Positions 1 through 8,296 of a DNA stretch of 39,429 bases are shown here, piece after piece. Source of the stretch: Ilumatobacteraceae bacterium (GTDB taxonomy: Bacteria; Actinomycetota; Acidimicrobiia; Acidimicrobiales; Ilumatobacteraceae). Location: assembly GCA_016463775.1 (NCBI GenBank), contig JAEMQQ010000013.1, positions 1,956-41,384 on the forward strand. The letters run 5' to 3'. Position 1 is the first letter of the stretch; each line of letters starts with the position of its first letter. The position numbers and the translations under genes were made by a program. The notes below the pieces were generated by a model. That model made no database searches. It saw nothing but the letters and a program-made list of their open reading frames with translations, and was not told where the DNA came from.

Positions 1-40
1 GTGGCATCTGCGCGTCCACTTGCCTAACCATCCGAGGGCA

Positions 41-46
41 TAAACT
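41..46 (+). promoter_or_regulatory. -10 box of LysM lipoprotein gene
   Basis: TAAACT fits the actinobacterial -10 pattern TANNNT and ends 7 nt before the ATG at 54. No Shine-Dalgarno lies between, so transcription would start at or next to the ATG (leaderless mRNA). This is inferred from spacing only; I see no convincing -35. Bases 1-40 hold nothing else I can assign; the first 27 bases could be the tail of an upstream gene ending in TAA, but this cannot be tested here. Confidence 0.45.
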
Positions 47-53
47 CGTCGCA

Positions 54-614
54 ATGCGTTCACGATGGCTACTTCTTGCGGTGGTGCTCACCGCGTGCGG
101 TGTGGATGCCGCTGGTTCAGCCACCACAATCGTGCCGATCGGCCCAACCGACTTTGCCACCATTCCGCCCGCGGTTACCACGATCGCGGTGGCGGTCACC
201 ACGTTGCCGCCAGGCGCGGTTGGTGTCGAACAAATTTATGTAGTGCAAGCAGGGGATTCGCCCATCAAAGTGGCCAGTGCGTTCGGCATTTCAGTCGACC
301 AGTTGTTGTCGTGGAACGGCCTGATTTCAACCGCGCAGTTCCCATACCCTGGGCGCCAGTTGAAGATTCCGCCAAGTGCGCAGGTGACGGTGAACCAAAC
401 GCAGCAAACCGTGGTGGCCAACCCCGTGGGCAAACCAGGTTGCGGCAACCGGCCAGCGGGCACCTATGAAGTGCAAGCGGGGGATTCGGTCTCGGCGATT
501 CGCAGCAAGTTCTGTGTGTCGGTGAGTTCGCTGTTGGTTGCCAACCAGTGGCCGAGCGTGGATGTGTTTTTGTTCCCCGGCAAAAAAATCAACATCCCAC
601 CCGCGGGCAGTTGA
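54..614 (+). CDS. Lipoprotein with two LysM domains
   Basis: This 186-residue protein is probably an exported, lipid-anchored peptidoglycan-binding protein. A short signal peptide ends in the lipobox LTAC, with Cys15 as the likely lipidated residue. A Thr/Pro-rich linker (about 20-58) follows, then LysM 1 (about 61-106, starting YVVQAGDS) and LysM 2 (about 138-182, starting YEVQAGDS). LysM domains bind N-acetylglucosamine in peptidoglycan. There is no catalytic domain, so it may be a cell-wall adaptor or structural lipoprotein. Cys130 and Cys154 could form a disulfide around the second LysM. It lies just before ddl and murF, which also concern the cell wall, but ddl runs convergent to it, so this is not an operon. 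The start is supported by a -10-like box 7 nt upstream. Confidence 0.85.
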   Translation: MRSRWLLLAVVLTACGVDAAGSATTIVPIGPTDFATIPPAVTTIAVAVTTLPPGAVGVEQIYVVQAGDSPIKVASAFGISVDQLLSWNGLISTAQFPYPGRQLKIPPSAQVTVNQTQQTVVANPVGKPGCGNRPAGTYEVQAGDSVSAIRSKFCVSVSSLLVANQWPSVDVFLFPGKKINIPPAGS

Positions 615-623
615 CCGCTTGGC

Positions 624-1754
624 TTAGCGATGCGTGGTGCGAAACTTGGCGCGGCGCGTGTTGCGCTCGAGCGCCAAGGCGATCAACTCATCAATGAGCG
701 CGGGGTACGCAAGGCCTGAGGCCAGCCACAACTTGGGGTACATCGAAATGGGTGTAAAGCCCGGAATGGTGTTGATCTCGTTGCACAAAAACCCGCGGCC
801 CGGGCTGCCGTCGCTGCGTCGCTCTTCGTAGAAAAAATCCACGCGGGCCATGCCTTCGGCGCGCACCGCGCGAAACACTTGCAACGCCATGTTGCGCACC
901 GTTGCTGACTCGGCGTCGCTCAGCGGTGCGGGCACCAGCAATTGGGCGCCGTCACCGATGTATTTGTCTTCGTAGTCATAAAACTCGCGGCCTGGCACAA
1001 TTTCGCCAGCCACCGATGCCCGCGGCTCGCGATTGCCGAGCACGGCGACTTCGATTTCGCGACCCGTGACGGCTTCTTCGACCAGCACCCATTCGTCGTA
1101 GGCCAGCGCAGCACGTGCAGCAGCAATGGCTTCATCCACGGTTTTGGCCTTGGCCACACCAACCGACGAACCCATGTTGGCGGGTTTCACAAACACCGGC
1201 AGCCCCAGTTGTTGCACGGCTTGAGTAATGCGCGCTGCGTCAGCAAGATCGTCTTCGCGCAACGCCACGAACCGAGGTTGGGCGATGCCTTCGGCGGCCA
1301 GCACACGTTTGGTGGTGGCTTTGTCCATCGACACTGCACTGCCCAGCACACCTGCACCCACATATGCCACGTGGGCCAGATCGAGCAGACCTTGCATGGT
1401 GCCGTCTTCGCCCATCGGGCCGTGCAACAACGGCAACACCACGGTGGCGTTGGCATCATGCGAACTTGCTGCTATCACCTCGCCGAGCGACGACGCACGA
1501 CCAGTTGCCTCGAGCCGGTCGGGCAACGCATCGCGACCACGGGCCAAGGCGGCCATGGCCGAATCGGCAAGCATCCATTGCCCAGCGCGCGAAATGGCGA
1601 TGGTGGTGATGTCGTAACGCGCAGGGTCAAGGGCACGCAACACGTGGGCGGCGGTCACGCAACTCACATCGTGTTCGGCAGATTCGCCACCAAAGATGAC
1701 GACCACATGGATGCGCGAATGCGAAGTCACTCGTATCAACGGTATCTCGCCCAT
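624..1754 (-). CDS. ddl: D-alanine--D-alanine ligase
   Basis: Ddl joins two D-alanines using ATP, giving the dipeptide that MurF adds to the peptidoglycan precursor in the cytoplasm. The ATP-grasp fold is evident: an N-terminal strand VVVIFGGESAEHDVS, the loop VKPANMGSSVGV, and the C-terminal metal/ATP segment FLCNEINTIPGFTP followed by SMYPKLW. The open frame runs upstream to 1886, but those residues do not resemble Ddl and overlap murF, so I place the start at the ATG at 1754 (376 residues, normal for the family). A GTG at the codon for Val in HVVVIFGG (about 1706) is an alternative. The gene is divergent from murF with about 30 bp between starts. Both enzymes act on D-Ala-D-Ala, so shared control is plausible. 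Confidence 0.9.
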   Translation of the reverse strand: MGEIPLIRVTSHSRIHVVVIFGGESAEHDVSCVTAAHVLRALDPARYDITTIAISRAGQWMLADSAMAALARGRDALPDRLEATGRASSLGEVIAASSHDANATVVLPLLHGPMGEDGTMQGLLDLAHVAYVGAGVLGSAVSMDKATTKRVLAAEGIAQPRFVALREDDLADAARITQAVQQLGLPVFVKPANMGSSVGVAKAKTVDEAIAAARAALAYDEWVLVEEAVTGREIEVAVLGNREPRASVAGEIVPGREFYDYEDKYIGDGAQLLVPAPLSDAESATVRNMALQVFRAVRAEGMARVDFFYEERRSDGSPGRGFLCNEINTIPGFTPISMYPKLWLASGLAYPALIDELIALALERNTRRAKFRTTHR

Positions 1755-1769
1755 CAGGTGCTGCGCTCG

Positions 1770-1775
1770 TAAGAT
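1770..1775 (+). promoter_or_regulatory. -10-like box of murF
   Basis: TAAGAT lies 10 nt before the ATG at 1786, within the 31-bp space that separates the divergent ddl and murF starts. It fits TANNNT and would give a leader of only a few bases. Its support is position and the same arrangement at other genes in the window. Confidence 0.3.
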
Positions 1776-1785
1776 GAGGCTTCGT

Positions 1786-3111
1786 ATGCGTTTCATGGCA
1801 ACCGATGTTGCACATGCCGTGGGCGGTCGCCTCAGCGGTAAAAACGCCCACCTGTCGGGGGCTTCGTTCGATTCGCGCACACTCACGATGGGGCAGTTGT
1901 TCGTGCCGATTATTGCTGAGCGCGATGGTCACGATTTTATTGACGATGCATTGGCGCGTGGCGCGGGTGCGTATCTCACCTCGCGCGAAGTGGGCACCGA
2001 TGGCGCTGCGTTGCGCGGCACGGCAATTGTCGTGCCCGACACGGTGGAAGCGTTGCGCGCACTCGGGCGCTGGGCGCGCATGGCACTGGGTGCTCGGGTG
2101 GGCAACCGGGTGGTGGGCATTACCGGCAGCGTGGGCAAAACCACCACGAAAGATTTGGCTGCTGCTGCCATCGGCTCGGCGTTGCGCGTGGCGGCGAGCT
2201 CGCGTTCGTTTAACAACGACCAAGGTGTGCCGATCACGCTGCTCAATGCCCCCGACGATTGCGAAGCACTCGTGTTGGAAATGGGCATGCGTGGCCACGG
2301 TGAAATTACGCGGCTCACCGAAGTGGGCCTACCAATAATTGGTGTGGTCACCGCAATTGCCGAAGCACACACCGCACTGCTCGACAACTTAGATGGCATC
2401 GCCCAAGCCAAAGGCGAACTCATCGCAGCGCTGCCAAGCGACGGCATCGCCATTTTGAACGCCGACGACGAACGGGTGTTGGCAATGCAGTCGCGCACGT
2501 CGGCACGCGTCATTACCTTTGGCGAAGCGCCGTCGGCAACCGTGCGCATCACCCAGGTAGATCTCGACCACCGCGCGCACGCCACGGTGCACATGGCCAC
2601 GCCATGGGGTGACGTGTCGTTCGCCTTGCCCATTGCGGGTCGGCACAGTGCCAGCAACGCTGCGGCGGCCATCGCTGCAGCAGGTGCGTGCGGCGTGGAT
2701 GTGCAGGGTGCTGGCGCTGCGATTACCGCAGCACCAATGTCGCCTAATCGCATGCATGTGCGCACCACTGCTGGTGGCGTGGTGCTGATCGACGACTGCT
2801 ACAACGCCAACCCCAAGTCGATGGCGGCAGCACTCAACACCTTGGCGGCGATACCTGCCCGGCGTCGCACGGCATTTGTTGGTGTGATGGCCGAACTCAA
2901 AGACCCCGACATCGCCCACCGTCTGATTGCCTCGCTCGCACGACGGTTAGAAATCAACCTTGTTGCAGTAGACACCAATTTGTATGGCGGTGATTCCATC
3001 ACGCTGCAATCAGCAATCTTGCAGGCTGGCCAATTTGGCGATGGCGATGCCGTGTTGGTGAAAGGTTCGCGTGTTGCGGGCCTAGAGCGTTTGGTGCACG
3101 CCTTCGGCTGA
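1786..3111 (+). CDS. murF: UDP-MurNAc-tripeptide--D-alanyl-D-alanine ligase
   Basis: MurF adds D-Ala-D-Ala to UDP-MurNAc-tripeptide with ATP, completing the soluble pentapeptide precursor. Seen in the protein: an N-terminal substrate domain (FDSRTLTMGQLFVPI), the Mur-ligase P-loop GITGSVGKTTTKD, a central region with NNDQGVPITLLN and LEMGMRGHGEI, and the C-terminal motif DDCYNANPKSM typical of MurF. Candidate starts are ATG 1774, 1786 and 1795. I prefer 1786 (441 residues) because it sits just downstream of a TANNNT box and keeps the usual N-terminus. Its last 30 bases overlap the 3' end of the convergent MFS gene. No other mur gene is in the window, so it is detached from a dcw-type cluster. 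Confidence 0.93.
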   Translation: MRFMATDVAHAVGGRLSGKNAHLSGASFDSRTLTMGQLFVPIIAERDGHDFIDDALARGAGAYLTSREVGTDGAALRGTAIVVPDTVEALRALGRWARMALGARVGNRVVGITGSVGKTTTKDLAAAAIGSALRVAASSRSFNNDQGVPITLLNAPDDCEALVLEMGMRGHGEITRLTEVGLPIIGVVTAIAEAHTALLDNLDGIAQAKGELIAALPSDGIAILNADDERVLAMQSRTSARVITFGEAPSATVRITQVDLDHRAHATVHMATPWGDVSFALPIAGRHSASNAAAAIAAAGACGVDVQGAGAAITAAPMSPNRMHVRTTAGGVVLIDDCYNANPKSMAAALNTLAAIPARRRTAFVGVMAELKDPDIAHRLIASLARRLEINLVAVDTNLYGGDSITLQSAILQAGQFGDGDAVLVKGSRVAGLERLVHAFG

Positions 3112-4371
3112 TTCATCAATGGCGCGAGTGTTGCACCACCAGGCCATCACCAACGCCCACGCAGCACCGACGAACAACAACCAGCGCGAACCATAGCGAT
3201 CAACGAGCGGGCCAAACAACATGTTGCCGAGTGGCACCGTGCCACCAAAGGCCATGAACCACAACGCCATGGTGCGGCCCCGTTCGTGGGCCTGCAAGCG
3301 GCCCTGCATCACCGTCGACATTGCGGTGGTGGTAAAAAAATACGACGCACCGAGCGCAAAGCCGGTGATAAACGCCGGCACCACCGAACGCGAAGCTGCA
3401 AAGCCCATCATCGCCACGGCGTTGGCGACGAAGCCCCAACGAATCATCACGCGTGGGTCGCGCCCCACGAACACGGTGCCGAGCGCCAAACCGCCAAGTG
3501 CTGCACCAAATGCCCAAGTGGCGTACAACCATTTGTACAGCGCAGTCGAGCCCACGACCCCAAAGTTCAACTCGGCAACCGCTGGAAACAGCCCGATGTA
3601 CGGCAGCGAGATGAGCGAATACAACGCCAGGGTAAGAATGAGTCGCCGCACCACCGGGCGATCGCGTGCCACACGAAACGCAAACGTGAATCGCTGCCAG
3701 CCGCGCGAGGTGTCGCGTTGATGGGCAGGCACATCGATGCGGGTGAGTGCCCACACCACGAGCAAATACGTGACTGCGTTGAAGGCAAAAAAGTGCCACG
3801 CTTCCGCACCCAACGGTGCAAATACCGCCACCAAAATTGGCCCCACCACGCGCGAGCCATTGATGAGCGTGGAATTGAGCGACATCGCCCCGGGCAAATC
3901 GGCCCGCGGCACGAGCGAGGGCAACATCGCCGACCACGCCGGCATGTTCATGGCCCCACCAATGCCCACGCCAAGTTGGGCTAGGAACAACGCCCAGATT
4001 GGGGCATCAACCCGGGCCAAGGCTGCCAGCACTACCGAAAATGTGAGCATCACTACTTGCATGGCAGCCAACCACTTGCGTCGATCAACTGAGTCGGCGA
4101 TGACACCAGCAGGAATGGCCAGCAACAATAAGGGGCCCATCTGCGCCAAAATAAGCAGCGCCACGATCGACGCTTTACCGGTGCGCTCATAGATATAGAT
4201 GGGCAACACCACGTTTTGAATCCACGAACCAATGTTCGAGCCGAACGAGGCAATAAAAATGCGGCGAAAGTGTGGGTGCGAAAGTGCCGAGCGGGCACTG
4301 CCGGGGCGAAAGACGCGCAACTCGCCCGTATCTGGGCCGGTATCTGCTGCGAGTGGCGAGCTATCAGTCAC
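3082..4371 (-). CDS. MFS transporter, EntS/MFS_3-like exporter
   Basis: This is a 429-residue major facilitator superfamily membrane protein with about 12 hydrophobic segments. The N-terminal part (SHPHFRRIFIASFGSNIGSW, then IPAGVIADSVDRRKWL) matches the MFS_3 (EntS-like) exporter pattern, where a DRRK-type loop between helices 2 and 3 is the MFS signature. Members export small molecules such as siderophores or drugs; the substrate cannot be read from sequence. It starts with GTG at 4371. The first 40 residues are hydrophilic and probably cytoplasmic. Its 3' end overlaps murF by 30 bp, tail to tail. The upstream -10 appears to overlap that of the divergent zinc-ribbon gene. Confidence 0.82.
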   Translation of the reverse strand: MTDSSPLAADTGPDTGELRVFRPGSARSALSHPHFRRIFIASFGSNIGSWIQNVVLPIYIYERTGKASIVALLILAQMGPLLLLAIPAGVIADSVDRRKWLAAMQVVMLTFSVVLAALARVDAPIWALFLAQLGVGIGGAMNMPAWSAMLPSLVPRADLPGAMSLNSTLINGSRVVGPILVAVFAPLGAEAWHFFAFNAVTYLLVVWALTRIDVPAHQRDTSRGWQRFTFAFRVARDRPVVRRLILTLALYSLISLPYIGLFPAVAELNFGVVGSTALYKWLYATWAFGAALGGLALGTVFVGRDPRVMIRWGFVANAVAMMGFAASRSVVPAFITGFALGASYFFTTTAMSTVMQGRLQAHERGRTMALWFMAFGGTVPLGNMLFGPLVDRYGSRWLLFVGAAWALVMAWWCNTRAIDESAEGVHQTL

Positions 4372-4389
4372 TGGCGCACCACGGCGTTC

Positions 4390-4396
4390 TACGCTA
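4390..4396. promoter_or_regulatory. Overlapping divergent -10 boxes (bidirectional promoter)
   Basis: On the plus strand TACGCT (4390-4395) lies 9 nt before the ATG of the zinc-ribbon gene. On the minus strand TAGCGT (4396-4391) lies 19 nt before the GTG of the MFS gene. Both fit TANNNT and share five base pairs, so a single site could fire in both directions. This is inferred from sequence and spacing alone. Confidence 0.3.
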
Positions 4397-4404
4397 GGTC
4401 ACTA

Positions 4405-4596
4405 ATGGTTGCAGCAAACGCTTCTGCGACGCCGACTGTGTCACACACTGTGTCACCAGCCGTGTCACCAGCGAGTGAGTGTTCGACCCGCTTTGCGATT
4501 TTTACCGAGTGCCCACAATGCGGGCACGCCTTGCACGCCGAACACGCGCACTACAAATGTGCGGGGTGTGGGTGGCGCGACAGTTGCTGCGACTAA
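4405..4596 (+). CDS. Small zinc-ribbon protein, function unknown
   Basis: This encodes a 63-residue protein. The first 28 residues are low-complexity (Ser/Thr/Val/Pro, from three near-repeats of GTGTCAC in the DNA). The rest is a compact metal-binding module: CPQCGHAL, a short His-rich stretch (HAEHAH), then YKCAGCGWRDSCCD. The two CxxCG knuckles are typical of a zinc ribbon, and the terminal Cys-Cys is unusual. I do not recognise a function. The open frame continues upstream of 4405, but that part is antisense to the MFS gene. A -10-like box 9 nt upstream supports the ATG. It ends 8 bp before the stop of the convergent LLM gene. That it is a real gene is inferred from the intact cysteine motif filling the gap between neighbours. 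Confidence 0.6.
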   Translation: MVAANASATPTVSHTVSPAVSPASECSTRFAIFTECPQCGHALHAEHAHYKCAGCGWRDSCCD

Positions 4597-4604
4597 TTCG
4601 CTAG

Positions 4605-5633
4605 TTACGCAAGTAAGTCGGCGTACATCTGCAAAAATCCCGCGGGGCCACCGACCAAAAATGTGGTGACGGTGGTTTCTTTCCACTTGGGTAATTCGTC
4701 TTTGATCTTGTCGAGCGGCCCGACCAACGCCACATCTTCCACCATTTCAAGTGGAATCAACGCTGCGGCTTCTTGCTTCTTGCCTTGCAGATACAGCTCT
4801 TGCACCTGTGTCGCGACACCTTCCCAACCCATGCGGGCAAACACCTCGAAGTGAAAGTTCGCACCTTTGGCACCCATGCCACCGGCATACAACGCCACGA
4901 ACGGCCGAATCATGTCGGCACACTTTTCGGCATCTTCACCTGGCACCACGATCAATGACGACACCACCTCGAACGAGTCGCGTTTTTTTGGGTTGCCCGA
5001 TTTGGCAAAGCCCTCATCAAGGCAACGGCGATAGTGAGCGTCGTCTTTGGGTGAATAAAACAACGGCAACCAGCCGTCGGCAATCTCGGCAGACAACGCC
5101 ACATTCTTTGGGCCTTCAGCGGCCAGATAAATAGGTATGTCTTTGCGAAACGGGTGAATGGTGCTCTTCAGCGGTTTACCCAAACCAGCGCCACCTTGCA
5201 ACGGCAGATCATAAAACTCGCCGTGATGCTCGAGTGGCCCTTCGCGCCGCACGATGTTGCGCACGATCTCGAAGTATTCGCGGGTGCGCGCCAGTGGCTT
5301 GGGGTACGGCTGGCCGTACCAACCTTCGACCACTTGCGGGCCCGAAGCACCGAGCCCGAGAATCATGCGACCGTTCGACAAATGGTCGAGCGTCATGGCC
5401 GACATTGCAGTTGCCGCAGGTGTGCGACCAGCCATTTGCATAATGCCGGTGCCGAGTTGAATCTGTGTCGTCTGGGCACCCCACCACGCCAACGGTGTGA
5501 GTGCATCGCTGCCGTATGCCTCGGCAGTCCACAACGAATGAAAGCCGAGTTTGTCGGCTTCTTTCACTGCTTCAACGACGCCTGCAGGTGGGCCCGAGCC
5601 CCAATAACCGGTGGTGTAGCCAAGTTTTGTCAT
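4605..5633 (-). CDS. LLM class (F420-dependent type) oxidoreductase
   Basis: The protein has 342 residues with the TIM-barrel fold of the luciferase-like monooxygenase superfamily. Family features are the start MTKLGYTTGYWG, the segment GFHSLWTAEAYGSDALTPLAWWGAQT, then IQLGTGIMQMAGRTPAATAM and LDHLSNGRMILGLGASGPQVVEGWYG. The last is typical of F420-dependent actinobacterial members, which transfer hydride using F420 rather than FMN. The substrate is unknown. Length is normal. It lies downstream of ald on the same strand with a 26-bp gap and could be co-transcribed with it. F420 use is inferred from subfamily resemblance; an FMN-dependent monooxygenase is the alternative. Confidence 0.82.
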   Translation of the reverse strand: MTKLGYTTGYWGSGPPAGVVEAVKEADKLGFHSLWTAEAYGSDALTPLAWWGAQTTQIQLGTGIMQMAGRTPAATAMSAMTLDHLSNGRMILGLGASGPQVVEGWYGQPYPKPLARTREYFEIVRNIVRREGPLEHHGEFYDLPLQGGAGLGKPLKSTIHPFRKDIPIYLAAEGPKNVALSAEIADGWLPLFYSPKDDAHYRRCLDEGFAKSGNPKKRDSFEVVSSLIVVPGEDAEKCADMIRPFVALYAGGMGAKGANFHFEVFARMGWEGVATQVQELYLQGKKQEAAALIPLEMVEDVALVGPLDKIKDELPKWKETTVTTFLVGGPAGFLQMYADLLA

Positions 5634-5659
5634 GTGCCTAGTCTGCCCACGACGAGAAC

Positions 5660-6790
5660 TTAAGAACGAAGCGCAGCGAGCGGTTCGACAAAGTCGCGCC
5701 CCAACGCCTGGGCGCTCGGCTGGTTGGTGAGCACCCCCGCGACGGTGTTGACACCCAAGGCAATGGCCGGGTCGGCGTTGGCTGCGCCACCTGCGCCATG
5801 CATCGCCACTTGCAATTGATAGGGCAGCGTGGCGTTGGTCAGGGCATAGGTGCTGGTGTTGGGCACCGCGCCAGGCATGTTGCCTACGGCGTAATGCACC
5901 ACACCGTGTTTTTCGAACACCGGCTCGGTGTGGGTGGTTTCGCGCATGGTTTCGATGCAGCCACCTTGGTCGATGGCAACATCCACCATGACTGCGCCAC
6001 GCTTCATGGTTTTGACCATTGCTTCGCTCACCACCACTGGCGCGCGCGCGCCAGCCACGAGCACTGCACCAATCACCAAGTCGGCATCCAAGACACTGCG
6101 TTCGATGGCACCACGGTTAGAAGCCAACGTCATGATGCGACCCTTTTCGATTTGGTCGATGAAGCGCAAACGATCCAAGTTTTTGTCGAGCAGCACCACT
6201 TCAGCTTCCATGCCTGCGGCGATGCGCGCCGCATTCCAACCCACGTTGCCGGCACCGATGACCACCACCTTGGCGGGCCGCACACCGGGCGCGCCACCCA
6301 TCAACACGCCACGACCGCCGTACGGGCGCTGCAAATAATGTGCACCAGCCTGCGTGGCAAGACGACCCGCGATTTCGCTCATCGGTGCCAAGAGCGGCAG
6401 TGAACCATCGGCAAGTTGCACCGTTTCGTACGCGATGCCCGTGGTGCCGTGCTTGAGCAATGCTTCGGCCACCTTCGGATACGCCGCCAAATGCAAATAC
6501 GTAAACAAGGTGAGGTCGGGGCGCAAAAAGCCGAATTCTTTTTCGGTGGGTTCTTTGACCTTCACCACCATGCTTTGGGCCCAGGCATCGGCAGCCGTGG
6601 GCACGATGGTGGCACCAGCAGCGACATATTGGTCATCGCTGATCGACGCTGCAGCCCCGGCCTGGGTTTCGACGAAGACCTCCACGCCGGCGCGCTCAAA
6701 CTCGCGTACGCCATCAGGGGTAAGGGCCACGCGGCCTTCGAGCGTCTTGGTTTCTTTGGGTACGCCCAGGGTGGCGTGCACCGGCTTCAC
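5660..6790 (-). CDS. ald: Alanine dehydrogenase
   Basis: Ald catalyses reversible NAD-dependent oxidative deamination of L-alanine to pyruvate and ammonia. The N-terminus (GVPKETKTLEGRVALTPDGV) and the segment MVVKVKEPTEKEFGFLRPDLTLFTYLHLAAYP contain the substrate-binding Lys and catalytic His of the family. The NAD fold is seen at VVVIGAGNVGWNAARIAAGM, and the C-terminal NMPGAVPNTSTYALTNATLPY is diagnostic. The length of 376 matches known Ald proteins. It starts with GTG at 6790, divergent from the aldehyde dehydrogenase gene across 43 bp. The short inverted repeat in that gap (5-bp arms at 6805-6809 and 6815-6819) might bind a regulator, but this is weak. Confidence 0.93.
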   Translation of the reverse strand: MKPVHATLGVPKETKTLEGRVALTPDGVREFERAGVEVFVETQAGAAASISDDQYVAAGATIVPTAADAWAQSMVVKVKEPTEKEFGFLRPDLTLFTYLHLAAYPKVAEALLKHGTTGIAYETVQLADGSLPLLAPMSEIAGRLATQAGAHYLQRPYGGRGVLMGGAPGVRPAKVVVIGAGNVGWNAARIAAGMEAEVVLLDKNLDRLRFIDQIEKGRIMTLASNRGAIERSVLDADLVIGAVLVAGARAPVVVSEAMVKTMKRGAVMVDVAIDQGGCIETMRETTHTEPVFEKHGVVHYAVGNMPGAVPNTSTYALTNATLPYQLQVAMHGAGGAANADPAIALGVNTVAGVLTNQPSAQALGRDFVEPLAALRS

Positions 6791-6821
6791 GTCACTTGTC
6801 TACTACAACGGGCGGTTGTGC

Positions 6822-6827
6822 TAAACC
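6822..6827 (+). promoter_or_regulatory. -10-like box of aminobutyraldehyde dehydrogenase gene
   Basis: TAAACC ends exactly 6 nt before the ATG at 6834 and no Shine-Dalgarno intervenes, consistent with leaderless transcription of the polyamine block. The last base departs from TANNNT. Confidence 0.3.
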
Positions 6828-6833
6828 AACCTC

Positions 6834-8258
6834 ATGAAAAAGTTCCGTAATTTCATCAACGGCAAGCACGTCGACGCAGCCGACGGCAGCACATTAGACA
6901 TCATCAACCCCGCCACGGGCAAGGTGTATGCCACCTCACCGAATTCGCGACAAGCCGACATCGACGCAGCAATGCACGCTGCCCAACAAGCATTTGACGT
7001 GTGGAAAGAATCAACGCCGTCTGAGCGCTCGCTGGCGCTGTTTCGCATCGCTGATGCCATCGAAGCACGCCAAGACGAATTCATCGCCCTCGAAGTAGAA
7101 AACTGCGGCAAGCCTGTCGCCATTACCACCGCCGAAGAAATACCGCCGATGGTCGACCAGATTCGATTCTTTGCCGGCGCTGCGCGCATGCTCGAAGGCA
7201 AGAGCGCCGGCGAATACATGAAGGGTTACACCTCAATGATTCGCCGTGAGCCGATTGGCGTGTGTGCCCAGGTGGCACCGTGGAACTATCCGATGATGAT
7301 GGCGGTTTGGAAGTTTGCACCAGCCATCGCGGCGGGCAACAGCATCGTGCTGAAGCCGAGCGACACCACACCAGCAACCACGGTGTTGCTGGCCGAGATT
7401 GCTGCACAGTTTTTGCCGACGGGTGTGTTCAACGTGGTGTGTGGTGATCGCGAGACGGGTCGCACGATGGTTTCGCACGACACACCGGTGATGATTTCCA
7501 TCACCGGTTCGGTGCGGGCGGGCATGGAGGTTGCCGAAGCGGCAGCCAAGTCGTTGAAGCGCGTGCAGCTTGAACTTGGTGGCAAGGCGCCAGTCGTCGT
7601 GTTCGACGATGCCGACCTTGAAGCGGCCGCAGCACAAATAGCGATGACCGGGTATTTCAACGCCGGGCAAGACTGCACTGCTGCCACACGCGTGATCGTG
7701 GGGCCCAAGGTCTACGGTGATTTCGTCGAAGCACTGGCCGATGCCGCCAAGAACACCAAGACGGGCCAGCCCACCGAAGATGTGCTCTATGGTGCGTTGA
7801 ACAACGCCAGCCAACTCGCGCGCGTCAACGGCTTCGTCGAGCGCGCACCAAAACATGCACGTGTCGTGACCGGTGGCAACAAAATCGGCAACGACGGATA
7901 CTTCTTCGAACCCACCGTGATTGCCGACCTGCGGCAATCAGACGACCTGATCCAGCAAGAAATTTTCGGCCCCGTTATCACGGTGCAGAAATTCAGCGAC
8001 GAAGCCGAAGCCCTCAAATGGGCCAACGGCGTGGAATACGGCCTGGCGTCGTCAGTGTGGACCCGCGACTTTGGCAAGGCCATGCGCATGGCCAAATCGT
8101 TGGATTTCGGCTGTGTGTGGATCAATACGCACATCCCGGTCGTTGCCGAAATGCCACACGGCGGTTTCAAGAAGTCGGGCTACGGCAAAGACTTGTCGGC
8201 CTACGCACTCGACGACTACACGCGCATCAAACACGTGATGGCGAACATCAACCTCTGA
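6834..8258 (+). CDS. patD: Gamma-aminobutyraldehyde dehydrogenase
   Basis: The 474-residue enzyme belongs to the NAD-dependent aldehyde dehydrogenase family and most resembles gamma-aminobutyraldehyde dehydrogenase (E. coli PatD/YdcW). That enzyme oxidises 4-aminobutanal, made from putrescine, to GABA. The catalytic pair is visible: Glu247 in LELGGKAP and Cys281 in [11 protein letters not shown]. PatD-like stretches include [32 protein letters not shown] and the C-terminus [20 protein letters not shown]. The next genes encode a spermidine/putrescine ABC transporter, which supports a polyamine substrate. No putrescine aminotransferase or oxidase is in the window. Betaine aldehyde dehydrogenase is the main alternative. 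Confidence 0.85.
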   Translation: MKKFRNFINGKHVDAADGSTLDIINPATGKVYATSPNSRQADIDAAMHAAQQAFDVWKESTPSERSLALFRIADAIEARQDEFIALEVENCGKPVAITTAEEIPPMVDQIRFFAGAARMLEGKSAGEYMKGYTSMIRREPIGVCAQVAPWNYPMMMAVWKFAPAIAAGNSIVLKPSDTTPATTVLLAEIAAQFLPTGVFNVVCGDRETGRTMVSHDTPVMISITGSVRAGMEVAEAAAKSLKRVQLELGGKAPVVVFDDADLEAAAAQIAMTGYFNAGQDCTAATRVIVGPKVYGDFVEALADAAKNTKTGQPTEDVLYGALNNASQLARVNGFVERAPKHARVVTGGNKIGNDGYFFEPTVIADLRQSDDLIQQEIFGPVITVQKFSDEAEALKWANGVEYGLASSVWTRDFGKAMRMAKSLDFGCVWINTHIPVVAEMPHGGFKKSGYGKDLSAYALDDYTRIKHVMANINL

Positions 8259-8262
8259 TGAC

Positions 8263-8284
8263 TAGCGTTGCGCCACAGAGGGGG
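8263..8284 (+). promoter_or_regulatory. -10-like box and ribosome-binding site before potA
   Basis: TAGCGT (8263-8268) could be a -10 element, followed by the purine-rich AGAGGGGG (8277-8284) 12 nt before the GTG at 8297. Unlike most genes here, potA appears to have a leader with a Shine-Dalgarno. Given the 38-bp gap to the dehydrogenase gene, read-through from upstream is also likely. Confidence 0.35.
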
Positions 8285-8296
8285 CGATAGCCAACA

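Noticed and set aside
942-1772. 276-codon plus-strand frame opposite ddl
   Set aside because: Antisense to ddl and His/Gly rich; no recognisable fold.
6805-6819. ACAAC-GGGCG-GTTGT inverted repeat between ald and the aldehyde dehydrogenase gene
   Set aside because: Arms are only 5 bp and such repeats are common by chance; not enough to claim an operator, though the position is suggestive.
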